A DNA stretch of 64,000 nucleotides, taken from contig JAEDJD010000005.1 in NCBI GenBank assembly GCA_016296505.1, forward strand, positions 46,779-110,778, given 5' to 3'. A program made the translations under genes and the position numbers. The stretch comes from Oscillospiraceae bacterium (GTDB lineage: Bacteria; Bacillota; Clostridia; Oscillospirales; Ruminococcaceae). Below the pieces are notes generated by a model. The model did no database searches. It had not been told where the DNA came from and saw only the letters and a list, made by a program, of their open reading frames with translations. Shown here piece after piece: positions 43,968 through 52,723 of the stretch (position 1 is its first letter; every line of letters begins with the position of its first letter).

Positions 43968-45150
43968 GGATATTCTCCCCTCTGTAGCGTGCGATTGCGG
44001 CACAGTCCTTGTCGCCTCTGCCGGAAACCGTCACAACAATGATTTTGTCCTGTTCCAACTGCGGCGCAAGCTTCATTGCATAGGCAATCGCGTGCGCAGA
44101 TTCAATAGCAGGAATGATACCCTCCGTCCGTGAGAGATACTCAAACGCATTGACCGCCTCGTCATCGGTGACAGCGACATATTCTGCTCTGCCGATATCG
44201 TGCAGATGCGCGTGCTCCGGTCCGATACCGGGATAATCAAGCCCTGCGGAAATCGAATAAACCGGCGCAATCTGACCGTATTCATCCTGACAGAAATACG
44301 ATTTCATGCCGTGGAAAATACCAAGCTTTCCGGTATTGATGGTCGCCGCAGTTTCAAAGGTATCGACGCCTCTGCCAGCCGCCTCGCAGCCGATCAGACG
44401 AACGGAAGCGTCCGGAATAAAATGGTAAAAGGTTCCGATTGCGTTGGAACCGCCGCCGACGCAAGCCATAACGACATCGGGGAGCCGACCCTCTTTTTCG
44501 AGAATCTGCTGTTTGATCTCTTTGGAGATTACCGCTTGAAAATCGCGTACAATCGTAGGGAACGGATGTGGACCCATGACAGAACCCAGACAATAGTGCG
44601 TATCGTCGATCCGGTTAGTCCATTCGCGCATCGCTTCGGAAACGGCGTCCTTGAGCGTTGCAGTACCGGATGTTACCGGTACAACCTCCGCGCCGAGCAA
44701 ACGCATCCGATAAACATTGAGCGCCTGCCGTTTGGTATCTTCCTCGCCCATAAAGACGACGCATTCCATATTCATGAGCGCTGCGGCAGTCGCAGTCGCA
44801 ACGCCATGCTGACCCGCACCGGTTTCCGCGATCAATCTGGTTTTACCCATTTTCTTTGCGAGCAAAGCCTGTCCGAGCACATTATTCACTTTATGTGCGC
44901 CGGTATGGTTAAGATCCTCACGCTTCAGATAAATCTTCGCGCCGCCGAGATCGCGCGTCATTTTCTCTGCAAAATAAAGCCGCGACGGACGGTTTGCGTA
45001 GTCGCTGAACAGAGCGGTCAGCTCCGCATTGAACTGCGGATCGTTTTTATAGGTATTATATGCCTGTTCAAGCTCAATGACGGCATTCATCAAGGTTTCA
45101 GGAATATATTGTCCGCCATGTATACCAAATCTTCCATTCGGATTTGTCAT
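43960..45150 (-). CDS. trpB: Tryptophan synthase beta chain
   Basis: 396 residues. The PLP lysine is in LNHTGAHKVNN; AETGAGQHGVATATAAALM, ACVGGGSNAIG and GLDYPGIGPEHAHL are the usual blocks, so it is the standard TrpB1 type. It joins indole and serine to make tryptophan. ATG 45150 follows CAGGAGG at 6 bases; a longer frame upstream lacks one. It is the first coding gene after the T-box leader. trpEGDCF are not in this window, so the pair is split from the rest of the pathway. Confidence 0.96.
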   Translation of the reverse strand: MTNPNGRFGIHGGQYIPETLMNAVIELEQAYNTYKNDPQFNAELTALFSDYANRPSRLYFAEKMTRDLGGAKIYLKREDLNHTGAHKVNNVLGQALLAKKMGKTRLIAETGAGQHGVATATAAALMNMECVVFMGEEDTKRQALNVYRMRLLGAEVVPVTSGTATLKDAVSEAMREWTNRIDDTHYCLGSVMGPHPFPTIVRDFQAVISKEIKQQILEKEGRLPDVVMACVGGGSNAIGTFYHFIPDASVRLIGCEAAGRGVDTFETAATINTGKLGIFHGMKSYFCQDEYGQIAPVYSISAGLDYPGIGPEHAHLHDIGRAEYVAVTDDEAVNAFEYLSRTEGIIPAIESAHAIAYAMKLAPQLEQDKIIVVTVSGRGDKDCAAIARYRGENIHE

Positions 45151-45252
45151 ATGAACCTCCTGTATTGAAACGAATCTCATTTTTATCTTGTGGCAACGCC
45201 GGCTGATATCAGGGTACCGGTATAACAACCAAGCAGCGGTGATTGATCAAAA

Positions 45253-45535
45253 AAGAACAAATCAAAACGCCCGTCCCTGAACTGTACATCAGTCAAGGAC
45301 GAGCGTATCATTTCCATGCTCGCGGTGCCACCTTGATTCGCCGTTCCATGTCGAAAACACAGAATACAGCGCACTTTTGCAGGATACCAGCATATCCTTG
45401 ACAACTCACGTATGTCTGCACGTCGCAGTTTTCCCGGCAATACCGACTGCGCCCTCCGCGGGCCATTTGCGAAACTGTATCCCATCCGGCTCTCAGCCGC
45501 CCGGACTCTCTGTAGGGGCATATGACGCTTTATCT
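45253..45535 (-). promoter_or_regulatory. T-box leader controlling trpB-trpA, probable tryptophan specifier
   Basis: On the minus strand, the conserved T-box core AAGGTGGCACCGCGAGC is at about 45322-45338. Just after it a terminator stem (CGCTCGTCCTTGA pairing with TTCAGGGACGGGCG) is followed by TTTTGATTTGTTCTTTTTT. Upstream are AGAGAG and the stem I distal sequence GGCTGAGAGCC (45490-45510). A TGG codon at 45463-45465 (CAAATGGCCC) on the 3' side of stem I is the likely specifier, matching tRNA-Trp and the downstream genes. Uncharged tRNA would stabilise the antiterminator and switch on trpBA. The core is seen directly; the specifier is inferred. Confidence 0.88.
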
Positions 45536-45564
45536 CCGCTTCAACGGTTTTTATGTTATTATTT

Positions 45565-45593
45565 ATCATACCCGATTTTTTCAGATTTGTCAA
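45565..45593 (-). promoter_or_regulatory. Promoter of the T-box-trpBA transcript
   Basis: TTGACA (45588-45593), 17-base spacer, TATGAT (45565-45570) on the minus strand. Confidence 0.8.
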
Positions 45594-45727
45594 GAGTTTC
45601 AAAAAATAATTCTGATTTAATCATAGCGCCGAAATCTCCTCCATTCCGTGATCTGGATAGAAACGGAGCGAATATTCTAGACCATCCGATCCGCGAAACG
45701 TGGAAATTCGTCATATCCGCTTCATGT

Positions 45728-46606
45728 TCATCTGTTTGATGATTCCGCGGACTGCGAACAATGCAGCGTCTTTCCGTCACTGGTCACAGTCACAACGCCA
45801 TTGCAGGTATAATAGGTATCAACGCCGCGCTTTTCCAGCATAGCGACAGTTTCTGGATCGGCGTATTCTTTTTCGGAACAGCATACGATACTGACTTTGG
45901 GCTGACAGGCATCCAAAAACTGCTCCGACAACGTCAGATAATTTCCATGATACGGATATTTGAGAAAATCCACATTTCCAAGTTGCAGCCCGATAATCTC
46001 CTGCATACGTTTATTTTCAGCGTCGCCGGAGAACAGGAACGTATTTTCGCCATGCTGCATATAGAGCGCAAGCGAAAAATCATTTTCCTCATTTTGCCCG
46101 TATCTGTTCTCCTCAGCGGCATACAGCGTCATCGCCGCGTCGTCCGCCAGCCATTCGAGCTTTCCTTTTGCGGGCAGAACGGTCAGCGCATTGCCATTTT
46201 CCTGTACTTTTTCGATAAACTTAGTATACGCGTCCGATTCCGAGGCATAATCCGGCACATAGATCGTATGAATTTTCATACGGTTGACCAAACGCGCAGC
46301 ACCGCCGACATGATCCTTATCAAAATGCGTAATAATCAGCGTGTCAATCGCTTCGATTCCCTGTTTCTCCAGAAATTTTTCTATTTTTTTGCCATCGCCC
46401 TTTTCTCCGGTATCAATTACAATAACCGTATTCTGCGTCTGAACAACAAGCGCGTCCGCTTTCCCGACATTCAGCGCCGTAATTCTCACATCGCCGGTTA
46501 CGGGAACAGTTTTTTCGGATTTCTGTCCAGATTTTGTTGTACAGGCAGAAGCAGAAAACCATGTCAGCGTACCGAGCAACAGCGCGGTCAGTTTTTTTGC
46601 AATCAT
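45728..46606 (-). CDS. Lipoprotein with ComEC/Rec2-type metallo-beta-lactamase fold
   Basis: 292 residues. Lipoprotein signal with lipobox FSASAC (lipidated Cys near residue 22). The metallo-beta-lactamase core has THFDKDHVGG as the metal motif and LNVGKADALVV and VIDTGEKG as surrounding strands, matching the competence-protein ComEC C-terminal domain found as a free protein. LFSGDAE and YPYHGNY are later metal ligands. It probably hydrolyses a phosphodiester or nucleic acid outside the membrane; the substrate is unknown. ATG 46606 has AAAGGAG upstream. Monocistronic, next to a methyltransferase. Confidence 0.87.
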   Translation of the reverse strand: MIAKKLTALLLGTLTWFSASACTTKSGQKSEKTVPVTGDVRITALNVGKADALVVQTQNTVIVIDTGEKGDGKKIEKFLEKQGIEAIDTLIITHFDKDHVGGAARLVNRMKIHTIYVPDYASESDAYTKFIEKVQENGNALTVLPAKGKLEWLADDAAMTLYAAEENRYGQNEENDFSLALYMQHGENTFLFSGDAENKRMQEIIGLQLGNVDFLKYPYHGNYLTLSEQFLDACQPKVSIVCCSEKEYADPETVAMLEKRGVDTYYTCNGVVTVTSDGKTLHCSQSAESSNR

Positions 46607-46665
46607 CACTTCGCTCCTTTGCCAATCGTTCGATGCCAGCGCAAACGGATGATAGGAAGCCGTAT

Positions 46666-47460
46666 TTACGCTTTCTTTTTCAGGACAGTCACCGCCGCAT
46701 AATGCGGAATCTCAAACGCTTCCGGTGCAATTTGCACGAGCATCTGTCTATGATCGTCGTCCCATGCCATAAGCTGTTCGGGCGCAAGAGACGCCCCGAC
46801 GCCACGGCAGGCGCGCATCCGTCCGTGCCAGCCTTCACGCGTAAAATGCACCGAAAGATCAAACATCGTCTGTTCGAGCATATCGAAATACTGCATCGCT
46901 TGCTCCGGCGGAGAAATCAGATGCCGCCAATCGCCTGCGCCAGTCCATTTCGGATTATATTTCAGAACAATCTTTTCGCTTTCGTCAGCGATTTTGCTCT
47001 CAGAAGCGAGCCATCCCATATAGAGCAATATCAGCACGCCGTCTTTTTTGAGCATTCTTGCAATATTAGAATATGCAGTCTCCGGATTGAAATACCAATA
47101 GCACTGGCAAGCAGTCACAACATCAAAGCTTTTATCCGGATAATCCGTTGTTTCGGCAGAAGCGACACGAAAATCTATCTGCAATCCGTTCGCAGCAGCG
47201 AGCATTTTCGCTTGTTCAATCTGTTCCGGCGAAATATCGGTGCCGCACCATTCCGCACCGGCGTGATAGAGATTACGAGGCAAGACGCCCGTACCCGTCC
47301 CCAGATCCAGACATTTCTGACCGTTTTGGCAAAAGCCGCGATCCAGAATCGCCGCATAAAACGCCTCCGGATAGATATCGCGAAATTTCGCATAATCACC
47401 GGATGTACGCCCCCAATCAAACGCTTTTCCGCCGTCAATATTTTGAATCTGAATATCCAT
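46666..47460 (-). CDS. Class I SAM-dependent methyltransferase
   Basis: 264 residues. Motif I is CLDLGTGTGVLPRNLY; motif II-like region SFDVVTACQCYWYFNP; post-motif MLKKDGVLILLYMGWL. The Rossmann fold is of the UbiE/small-molecule type. The substrate is not predictable. ATG 47460 has AAAAGG 9 bases upstream; two earlier ATGs lack that. It lies 60 bases upstream of the lipoprotein gene in the same direction, which may be co-transcribed. Confidence 0.85.
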   Translation of the reverse strand: MDIQIQNIDGGKAFDWGRTSGDYAKFRDIYPEAFYAAILDRGFCQNGQKCLDLGTGTGVLPRNLYHAGAEWCGTDISPEQIEQAKMLAAANGLQIDFRVASAETTDYPDKSFDVVTACQCYWYFNPETAYSNIARMLKKDGVLILLYMGWLASESKIADESEKIVLKYNPKWTGAGDWRHLISPPEQAMQYFDMLEQTMFDLSVHFTREGWHGRMRACRGVGASLAPEQLMAWDDDHRQMLVQIAPEAFEIPHYAAVTVLKKKA

Positions 47461-47503
47461 ATACTGCATCCTTTTCAACAAATCATCTTTCACCGAATAT
47501 AAC

Positions 47504-47536
47504 ATCAGCCTGAAAGCGCAAGGCTCTCAGGCTGAT
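47504..47536. terminator. Hairpin between the repeat protein and methyltransferase genes
   Basis: ATCAGCCTGA / TCAGGCTGAT, 10 perfect pairs, 13-base loop, weak T tract (minus strand). Probably ends the upstream gene's transcript. Confidence 0.5.
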
Positions 47537-47558
47537 ATACTGTGCTGCTCGCGTCAAT

Positions 47559-48326
47559 TTACATACTGCTCAACGCACTCATATTATCGTTATTCTGCGC
47601 AGTTTCTTCCGCAGGCACAGGCTCCGGATTATACGCACCGGCTGCCTCAGCCATTGCTGCAAGCGATGCAAGATCATTGGCAGTAACGGGATTCTGTACC
47701 GCAGCTGGCTTTGCGTCTGCCGGAGCAGCTGACTCAGCTTTGGGTTCTGCCGCTGGCTTTTCGTCCTTTTTATCTGCCGGAGCAGCTGACTCAGCTTTGG
47801 GTTCTGCCGCTGGCTTTTCGTCCTTTGTGTCTGCCGGAGCAGCTGACTCAACTTTGGGTTCTGCCGCTGGCTTTTCGTCCTTTTTGTCTGCCGGAGCAGC
47901 TGACTCAACTTTGGGTTCTGCCGCTGGCTTTGCATCCTTTTTGTCTGCCGGAGCAGATTTATCAGATTTCGCGGATGCAGAAGACTTCGACGATTTTCCA
48001 TTTTTGGAAGCGGTTTTCTCTGCTTTGGCTGCTGCCGCGGCATTCTTTGCTTCCTCTTCCTTTTTCTTCTGAATCGCAGCAAAATCCTTTTCTTCATAAT
48101 CGCCCTCAAGCCAGCCGACACGTTCGAGCTGCTTGACCGGTATCCGCTTGAGTGGCGAATACAGGAACTTCGGACAATGGAAACCTGCGGCTACCAGACC
48201 CTTCTTCGTACACAGAACCTTATCGCCGTCACTGGCACGCTTGCCGTACTCACAATATTCACATTTGGGTTCGATTGCTTTACCAAAATACTTTCCGCCT
48301 TTGGAGAATACATCAAAAAGTCCCAT
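47559..48326 (-). CDS. Four-Cys protein with Ala/Lys/Pro tandem repeat tail
   Basis: 255 residues. The N-terminal 65 residues contain CEYCEYGKRASDG, then VLCTKKG and FHCPKF: four cysteines that could bind zinc, with a GLFDVFSKGGKYFGKAI start. A Lys/Ala/Glu helix follows (about 75-115). Then come four copies of a 19-residue repeat (SAAPADKKDEKPAAEPKVE) and a low-charge tail. No signal peptide, so probably cytoplasmic. The tail resembles flexible Ala-Pro-Lys spacers. ATG 48326 follows GAGGTGAT. I do not recognise the family and the function is unknown. Confidence 0.75.
   Translation of the reverse strand: MGLFDVFSKGGKYFGKAIEPKCEYCEYGKRASDGDKVLCTKKGLVAAGFHCPKFLYSPLKRIPVKQLERVGWLEGDYEEKDFAAIQKKKEEEAKNAAAAAKAEKTASKNGKSSKSSASAKSDKSAPADKKDAKPAAEPKVESAAPADKKDEKPAAEPKVESAAPADTKDEKPAAEPKAESAAPADKKDEKPAAEPKAESAAPADAKPAAVQNPVTANDLASLAAMAEAAGAYNPEPVPAEETAQNNDNMSALSSM
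47716..47950. repeat. 57-base tandem repeat array inside the four-Cys protein gene
   Basis: Four units start at 47716, 47773, 47830 and 47887, with a truncated fifth at 47944. Each encodes 19 residues. Units differ by only a few bases, mainly at the KK/TK and KVE/KAE positions, so copy number probably varies between strains. Confidence 0.9.
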
Positions 48327-48427
48327 ATTAATCACCTCGTTTTAATCGGCATGACCGTAAAATCCGGCTGATTCTACGCGCTTTGCCTCTGTGTTTTCTC
48401 CATTATAACATATTTTTTTCAATTTGT

Positions 48428-49513
48428 CTAGTCCTTTTTTATCAGAAATGGAAATCCGGTGCAAAAAATTAAAATTGCCGGAAGCGGCGATCCGGTATCT
48501 GAAACAGCAGCCGAATGCATAAACACCTGCATCGCTTCCGGCTCTCCCAGAAATCCGGAAATCGCAAACACAATCACAAAGGTCAGACAGCCTGCGACAA
48601 ACCGAATCAGGAGCAGATTCCGCAGTCGGAGACGTTTGCCGGAGAGCGCCATACACTGCATCTGGACGCAGATTCCACCGAATGAAAGCAATGCAGCCGA
48701 GAGCGCCGGAAGAATCCGGAACGACAATCCGCAGCGAAACAGCGTCGGCAGCTGTGTGACATCGCAGAGGGACGCCGTCAATGCACGAACGGTCTGTGCG
48801 GATAAACCGATACAGCCACCGAGTCTTACAAGTCCGCCCATCAGCCCGATTCGTTCGCAGAGCAGCATCAGAAGTCCGAACAATACTACCATTCCGCAGA
48901 TTGCCGCCAGACTACGCATAGCGCCCGATACCGCGTCAGGAAGCGAACGCGCTGTCAGACGAACCGCCGGCGGATTCTCGTCCGAAACAGAGAGCTGCGG
49001 TTTCGGAAGTAAAAGCAGCAACAGTAAATTAGACAAAATACATCCGCCAAGCATCATCCAGCCGATTATTTTACTGCCAAACAGTCTGTATCCTGCAAAA
49101 CCGACCAGAAAAGCAGGTCCGCCGCCAAAGCAGACGCAGGCATAGCGATTTGCGGCGTCCGGCGAAAGACGATTTGCCGCCGCCATCCGGCAAAGCAGGA
49201 GCGTCCCGACCGGATATCCGGCAATCTGACTGACAAGAAAGACCGTCAGCACCTCGGAAGGCAAGCGCAGCAGCCGAGCAATCAGGCGCAGTTTTTCACC
49301 GATCCATGCCGCTGCGCCTGACGAGATCAGCAGATTCGCCGCCGCCATACAGCCAAACAGCGATGGAATGAGCGTATCGAAACAGAGCTGCAAGCGCTCT
49401 GCCGTAACTGCCGCCGCATCGTCCGCATTCACGGCAAGCAGGATAAACAGCAGCAGAAGAAATATCGCAATACCTGCGGTCAGAAAGGATGTGCGGCGTA
49501 CTGTCTGTATCAT
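48428..49513 (-). CDS. YlbJ-like membrane protein with nucleoside-recognition (Gate) domain
   Basis: 361 residues, about nine membrane helices. The block SQIAGYPVGTLLLCRMAAAN, followed by CFGGGPAFLVGFAG, resembles the conserved GYPVGA and GPAF segments of the sporulation protein YlbJ and related Gate-domain proteins. In Bacillus ylbJ is needed for spore formation. ATG 49513 with AAGGAG 7 bases upstream is preferred to a longer frame that has no site. The gene stands alone. Assignment to YlbJ rather than another Gate protein is probable but not certain. Confidence 0.7.
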   Translation of the reverse strand: MIQTVRRTSFLTAGIAIFLLLLFILLAVNADDAAAVTAERLQLCFDTLIPSLFGCMAAANLLISSGAAAWIGEKLRLIARLLRLPSEVLTVFLVSQIAGYPVGTLLLCRMAAANRLSPDAANRYACVCFGGGPAFLVGFAGYRLFGSKIIGWMMLGGCILSNLLLLLLLPKPQLSVSDENPPAVRLTARSLPDAVSGAMRSLAAICGMVVLFGLLMLLCERIGLMGGLVRLGGCIGLSAQTVRALTASLCDVTQLPTLFRCGLSFRILPALSAALLSFGGICVQMQCMALSGKRLRLRNLLLIRFVAGCLTFVIVFAISGFLGEPEAMQVFMHSAAVSDTGSPLPAILIFCTGFPFLIKKD

Positions 49514-49661
49514 TGGTTTACTCCTTGTATTCCTGCGCAAATGGCGACAGTATTTATAGCATGATTCCTTCATTACATATGCGCGTTCATATGGGATACA
49601 GAACTGCAATCAGCTTCCGACACAAGGTATTCTGCTTCTACCGATATTTAGAATTGTCCGA

Positions 49662-50033
49662 TTATGGATGCTGCTTCAATTCACCGTTCTCAAACATGGC
49701 ATTATTTGTTCTGATTTCATTGATATCTAATTGCGCAGTCTCGCTTTTAGTGCCCTGCTTGATAATTTCGTGATCTCGATATGTGAAAGCAAAAATGATA
49801 TTCGGTTCACGCTGAAACTCTACAAATATCCGCCATTCGTTATATCCCAAAAGTTTGTTTAAAAAAGCGTGCTTGATTTCGATATCTTTGATATCGTTCT
49901 GCGTATATTCGACGGTCTCCAGATACGCATAGGTTTTATCCTCGATGCGCCTGCCTGCCATCAATTTATAAGACGCAATCGCAAGCGTAAAAACAAGTAG
50001 AATTGCAAACGATATGGCGAGTTTCTTTTTCAT
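49662..50033 (-). CDS. DUF3139-like small membrane-anchored protein
   Basis: 123 residues. N-terminal membrane helix (about 5-24, KKLAISFAILLVFTLAIASY), then a soluble beta-rich domain with YLETVEYTQNDIKDIEI and EWRIFVEFQREPNIIFAFTY. This matches the pattern of DUF3139 proteins, common in Bacillus and Clostridium. Function unknown. GGAGGAGG precedes ATG 50033. It is transcribed away from the yqfC cluster. Confidence 0.6.
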   Translation of the reverse strand: MKKKLAISFAILLVFTLAIASYKLMAGRRIEDKTYAYLETVEYTQNDIKDIEIKHAFLNKLLGYNEWRIFVEFQREPNIIFAFTYRDHEIIKQGTKSETAQLDINEIRTNNAMFENGELKQHP

Positions 50034-50206
50034 CAGAAATCCTCCTCCAAGGCAGTCGGCGTACATTTTTTATCAATTTTAACATACACGCCCTGAATAG
50101 TCAATGCCGGAAAGATGCAAATACGATACAAACCGGTATGTTTCAGCAGAAAATAGAATACACTGTTTGCAGAAGAAATTTGTTTGACCGGAGAGGATGC
50201 GATTAT

Positions 50207-50437
50207 ATGAAAAAGCCCGCTATGTTTGCAGATCGGATGGAACTGTGCGGCAATACCGATCTCTATGTGGATAAGTGCCGTCGTCTGCTCGAATGCAGCG
50301 ATATGCTGATGCTGCTGGAGCTGGGCGGTCATCGTGCGTCAGTCTGGGGTTACGGGCTGACCGCGTCCGATTACAGCAGCGAAGGACTGCATATCAGCGG
50401 CGAAATCCGCGCCATTGAATTTGACGGCGGTTTGTGA
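50207..50437 (+). CDS. yqfC: YabP/YqfC family sporulation protein
   Basis: 76 residues. LYVDKCRRLLECSDMLMLLEL and VWGYGLTASDYSSEGLHISG are the family blocks. YqfC is made in the mother cell during sporulation in Bacillus and pairs with YqfD, encoded next. ATG 50207 follows GAGAGG; longer frames upstream are not YqfC-like. Its stop overlaps the region of the yqfD ribosome site. Confidence 0.9.
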   Translation: MKKPAMFADRMELCGNTDLYVDKCRRLLECSDMLMLLELGGHRASVWGYGLTASDYSSEGLHISGEIRAIEFDGGL

Positions 50438-50445
50438 GGGATGAC

Positions 50446-51606
50446 ATGGCATACATTCGATTTACCGCAGAGGGCGACCGGCTCTCCAGCTTTCGTGACG
50501 CGCTTCGGAGAAACGGCGTATCCTGCCAGAAACAGCAGATCTGCGACTCGGTTTATACCGCAGAAATCTCTGCCAACGCACAGCGTATGCTCTCCGCACT
50601 GGCGAAACAATATGGAATCCATCTTGAAATCACTGCCCGTCACGGAATGCGTTTCCGGCTCGCTCCGTACCGGCGGCGCTTCGGATTTATTTTCGGACTG
50701 CTCTGCGGCGGATTATTTCTGTCATGGTGCAATGCCGCAGTACGAAGCATCGAAATTACCGGAAACGAACGTATTTCAGATACCGAAATCGTCCGCGCAC
50801 TATCCAAGCTTGGCGTCCATTACGGCGTACCGTTCCGTGATCTGCCCTATCAATACATAGAACAGCAGATGCGTCTTGCCATTCATGATATCGAATGGAT
50901 TACAATGCGGCACAGCGGCGGCAGGCTCATTGTCGATCTGACCGAGGAACGCCTGCCGCCGGAGCTGCATGACGACCATGTTCCGACCAATGTGATCGCG
51001 TCGGAAACTGCGCAGATTACCGGCATGGATGTCCGCGGCGGATTTGCCGTAAAGCAGATCGGGGATACCGTCAAAGCCGGAGAACTGCTCATCACTGGCG
51101 CACAGACGGATTCTTTCGGCGTCTGCCGCTATTATCATGCCGAGGGCGTCGTCACCGGAACTTTTTTTGACACCTTTGAACAAACGCTGCCCTTTGTCTC
51201 CGAACTGCCTGTGCGCGGCAGTTCCCATACGGAAACAGTATTCTCCGTCTTTGGCAAACGCATTCCGCTGACGCTCGGCTTTATCCGTCCTGAAGCATCG
51301 GAACAGATTATCTATGAAGAAGATCGTGAACCGCTTGTACTGTTTGGCAAACAGCTTCCGCTTTCTCTCATCCGCTGCCGCTATACCAAGCAGGAAACCG
51401 CAATTACCGTCTATTCGGAGTCGGAGATTCAGACAATGCTCGAAGAAGCTGCCGCCCGTTATGAACAGAATTTCCATGCCGATGACAAAATCATCAGCAA
51501 AAGGACTGAAATTTCACGTTCTGATTTAGGCATATCGCTGAAAATCAACTATATTTTTGAGGGTGTTATCGGAAAAAGCAGTGAAATTTTTGTGAAATTA
51601 TCCTAA
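50446..51606 (+). CDS. yqfD: Sporulation protein YqfD
   Basis: 386 residues. N-terminal soluble domain, a membrane helix at about 80-100 (GFIFGLLCGGLFLSWCNAAV), then SIEITGNERISDTEI, a POTRA-like start, and a long extracytoplasmic domain with IVDLTEERLPPELHD. ATG 50446 has GAGGG 5 bases upstream; a GTG overlapping the yqfC stop is the alternative. Together with YqfC and YlbJ-like protein it indicates a spore-forming lineage. Family knowledge: required for sporulation but biochemically undefined. Confidence 0.92.
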   Translation: MAYIRFTAEGDRLSSFRDALRRNGVSCQKQQICDSVYTAEISANAQRMLSALAKQYGIHLEITARHGMRFRLAPYRRRFGFIFGLLCGGLFLSWCNAAVRSIEITGNERISDTEIVRALSKLGVHYGVPFRDLPYQYIEQQMRLAIHDIEWITMRHSGGRLIVDLTEERLPPELHDDHVPTNVIASETAQITGMDVRGGFAVKQIGDTVKAGELLITGAQTDSFGVCRYYHAEGVVTGTFFDTFEQTLPFVSELPVRGSSHTETVFSVFGKRIPLTLGFIRPEASEQIIYEEDREPLVLFGKQLPLSLIRCRYTKQETAITVYSESEIQTMLEEAAARYEQNFHADDKIISKRTEISRSDLGISLKINYIFEGVIGKSSEIFVKLS

Positions 51607-51611
51607 AACTA

Positions 51612-51640
51612 TTCCATTTTTCTTTGGTTTGTGATATAAT
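51612..51640 (+). promoter_or_regulatory. Extended -10 promoter of phoH
   Basis: TGATATAAT with the hexamer at 51635-51640; -35 TTCCAT at 51612-51617, spacing 17. The transcript start near 51647 leaves an 80-base leader with a perfect hairpin CAGTCTA-TCA-TAGACTG at about 51668-51684. Confidence 0.6.
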
Positions 51641-51727
51641 AGACATAGAATGTATTATGCGCTTTCTGCAGTCTATCATAGACTGTCGGAAGCAGCTTAC
51701 GACAAAGGAGCAGATTCAAAAAAGTAC

Positions 51728-52723
51728 ATGGCAGAATTGATTTGGAACGCAGCAAATCCCGATGAAATTGCCGCCGTTTTTGGCAGCTACGACTCGAATC
51801 TCAATCTGATTCAGAAGCAGTTTCAGGTTGTGATTGTAAACCGCGGAACCGGCGTCAAGATTACCGGCTCAGAGGAAAATATCCGGAAAGCCGCCGAGGC
51901 AATGGATGTGCTGCTTGAAAACTCTCGTAAAGGCAACGGCATCAATGAGCAAAGTGTGCGCTACGTTGTCTCAATGGTCGCCGATGACGCCGCCGAGGAA
52001 GTAAGAACGCTGACCGCAGACGCTGTCAGCGTTACGCTCTCCGGAAAGCCGGTTCGTCCGAGAACGGTCGGACAGAAAAAATATCTCGATGCGATTGCCG
52101 CAAATACCATTGTGCTCGGAATCGGACCAGCCGGTACCGGCAAAACCTATCTCGCTGTCGCAATGGCGGTCAAGGCGCTCAAGAGCCATGAGGTCAACCG
52201 CATCATCCTCACAAGACCTGCCGTTGAAGCAGGCGAAAAACTCGGCTTTTTGCCCGGTGATTTACAGGACAAGGTCGATCCGTATTTAAGACCCCTCTAT
52301 GACGCGCTTTTTGAAATGCTGGGAGCCGAAACTGTCGAACGAGATCTTGAAAAGAACATTATCGAAATTGCGCCGCTTGCTTATATGCGAGGTCGGACGC
52401 TCGATCACGCATTCATCATTCTGGATGAAGCGCAGAATACGACCTCTGAGCAAATAAAAATGTTTCTGACAAGACTCGGCGAAGGCAGCAAAATGGTTAT
52501 TACCGGTGATATTACGCAGATAGATCTGCCCGATCCGCAACGATCCGGTCTGATCGAAGCGATGCGCGTGCTCAAATCGGTGGATGACATTGTGATTCAC
52601 CAGTTCTCGGAAAAGGATGTCGTCCGGCACAGACTCGTGCAGGACATCATCAATGCGTATGCGAATTTCGAGCATAAAAACGCCCAAAATCATCATGAAA
52701 GGAAAAAATATAAAAATGGCTAA
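51728..52723 (+). CDS. phoH: PhoH family ATPase
   Basis: 331 residues. KH-like N-terminal domain (NLNLIQKQFQVVIVNRGTGVKI), then P-loop domain with GPAGTGKTY, GFLPGDLQDKVDPYLRPLYD and FIILDEAQNT (Walker B). PhoH proteins are ATPases linked to RNA metabolism and ribosome assembly together with YbeY, encoded next. The start is uncertain: ATG 51728 has AAAGGAG but at a long 17-base spacing, while ATG 51650 would be nearly leaderless given the promoter. The gene overlaps ybeY by 8 bases. yqfF, normally next to phoH in Bacillus, is absent here. Confidence 0.9.
   Translation: MAELIWNAANPDEIAAVFGSYDSNLNLIQKQFQVVIVNRGTGVKITGSEENIRKAAEAMDVLLENSRKGNGINEQSVRYVVSMVADDAAEEVRTLTADAVSVTLSGKPVRPRTVGQKKYLDAIAANTIVLGIGPAGTGKTYLAVAMAVKALKSHEVNRIILTRPAVEAGEKLGFLPGDLQDKVDPYLRPLYDALFEMLGAETVERDLEKNIIEIAPLAYMRGRTLDHAFIILDEAQNTTSEQIKMFLTRLGEGSKMVITGDITQIDLPDPQRSGLIEAMRVLKSVDDIVIHQFSEKDVVRHRLVQDIINAYANFEHKNAQNHHERKKYKNG

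Noticed and set aside
47716..47950. Regular repeats considered as a CRISPR array
   Set aside because: Units are contiguous 57-base coding repeats without unique spacers and keep the reading frame.
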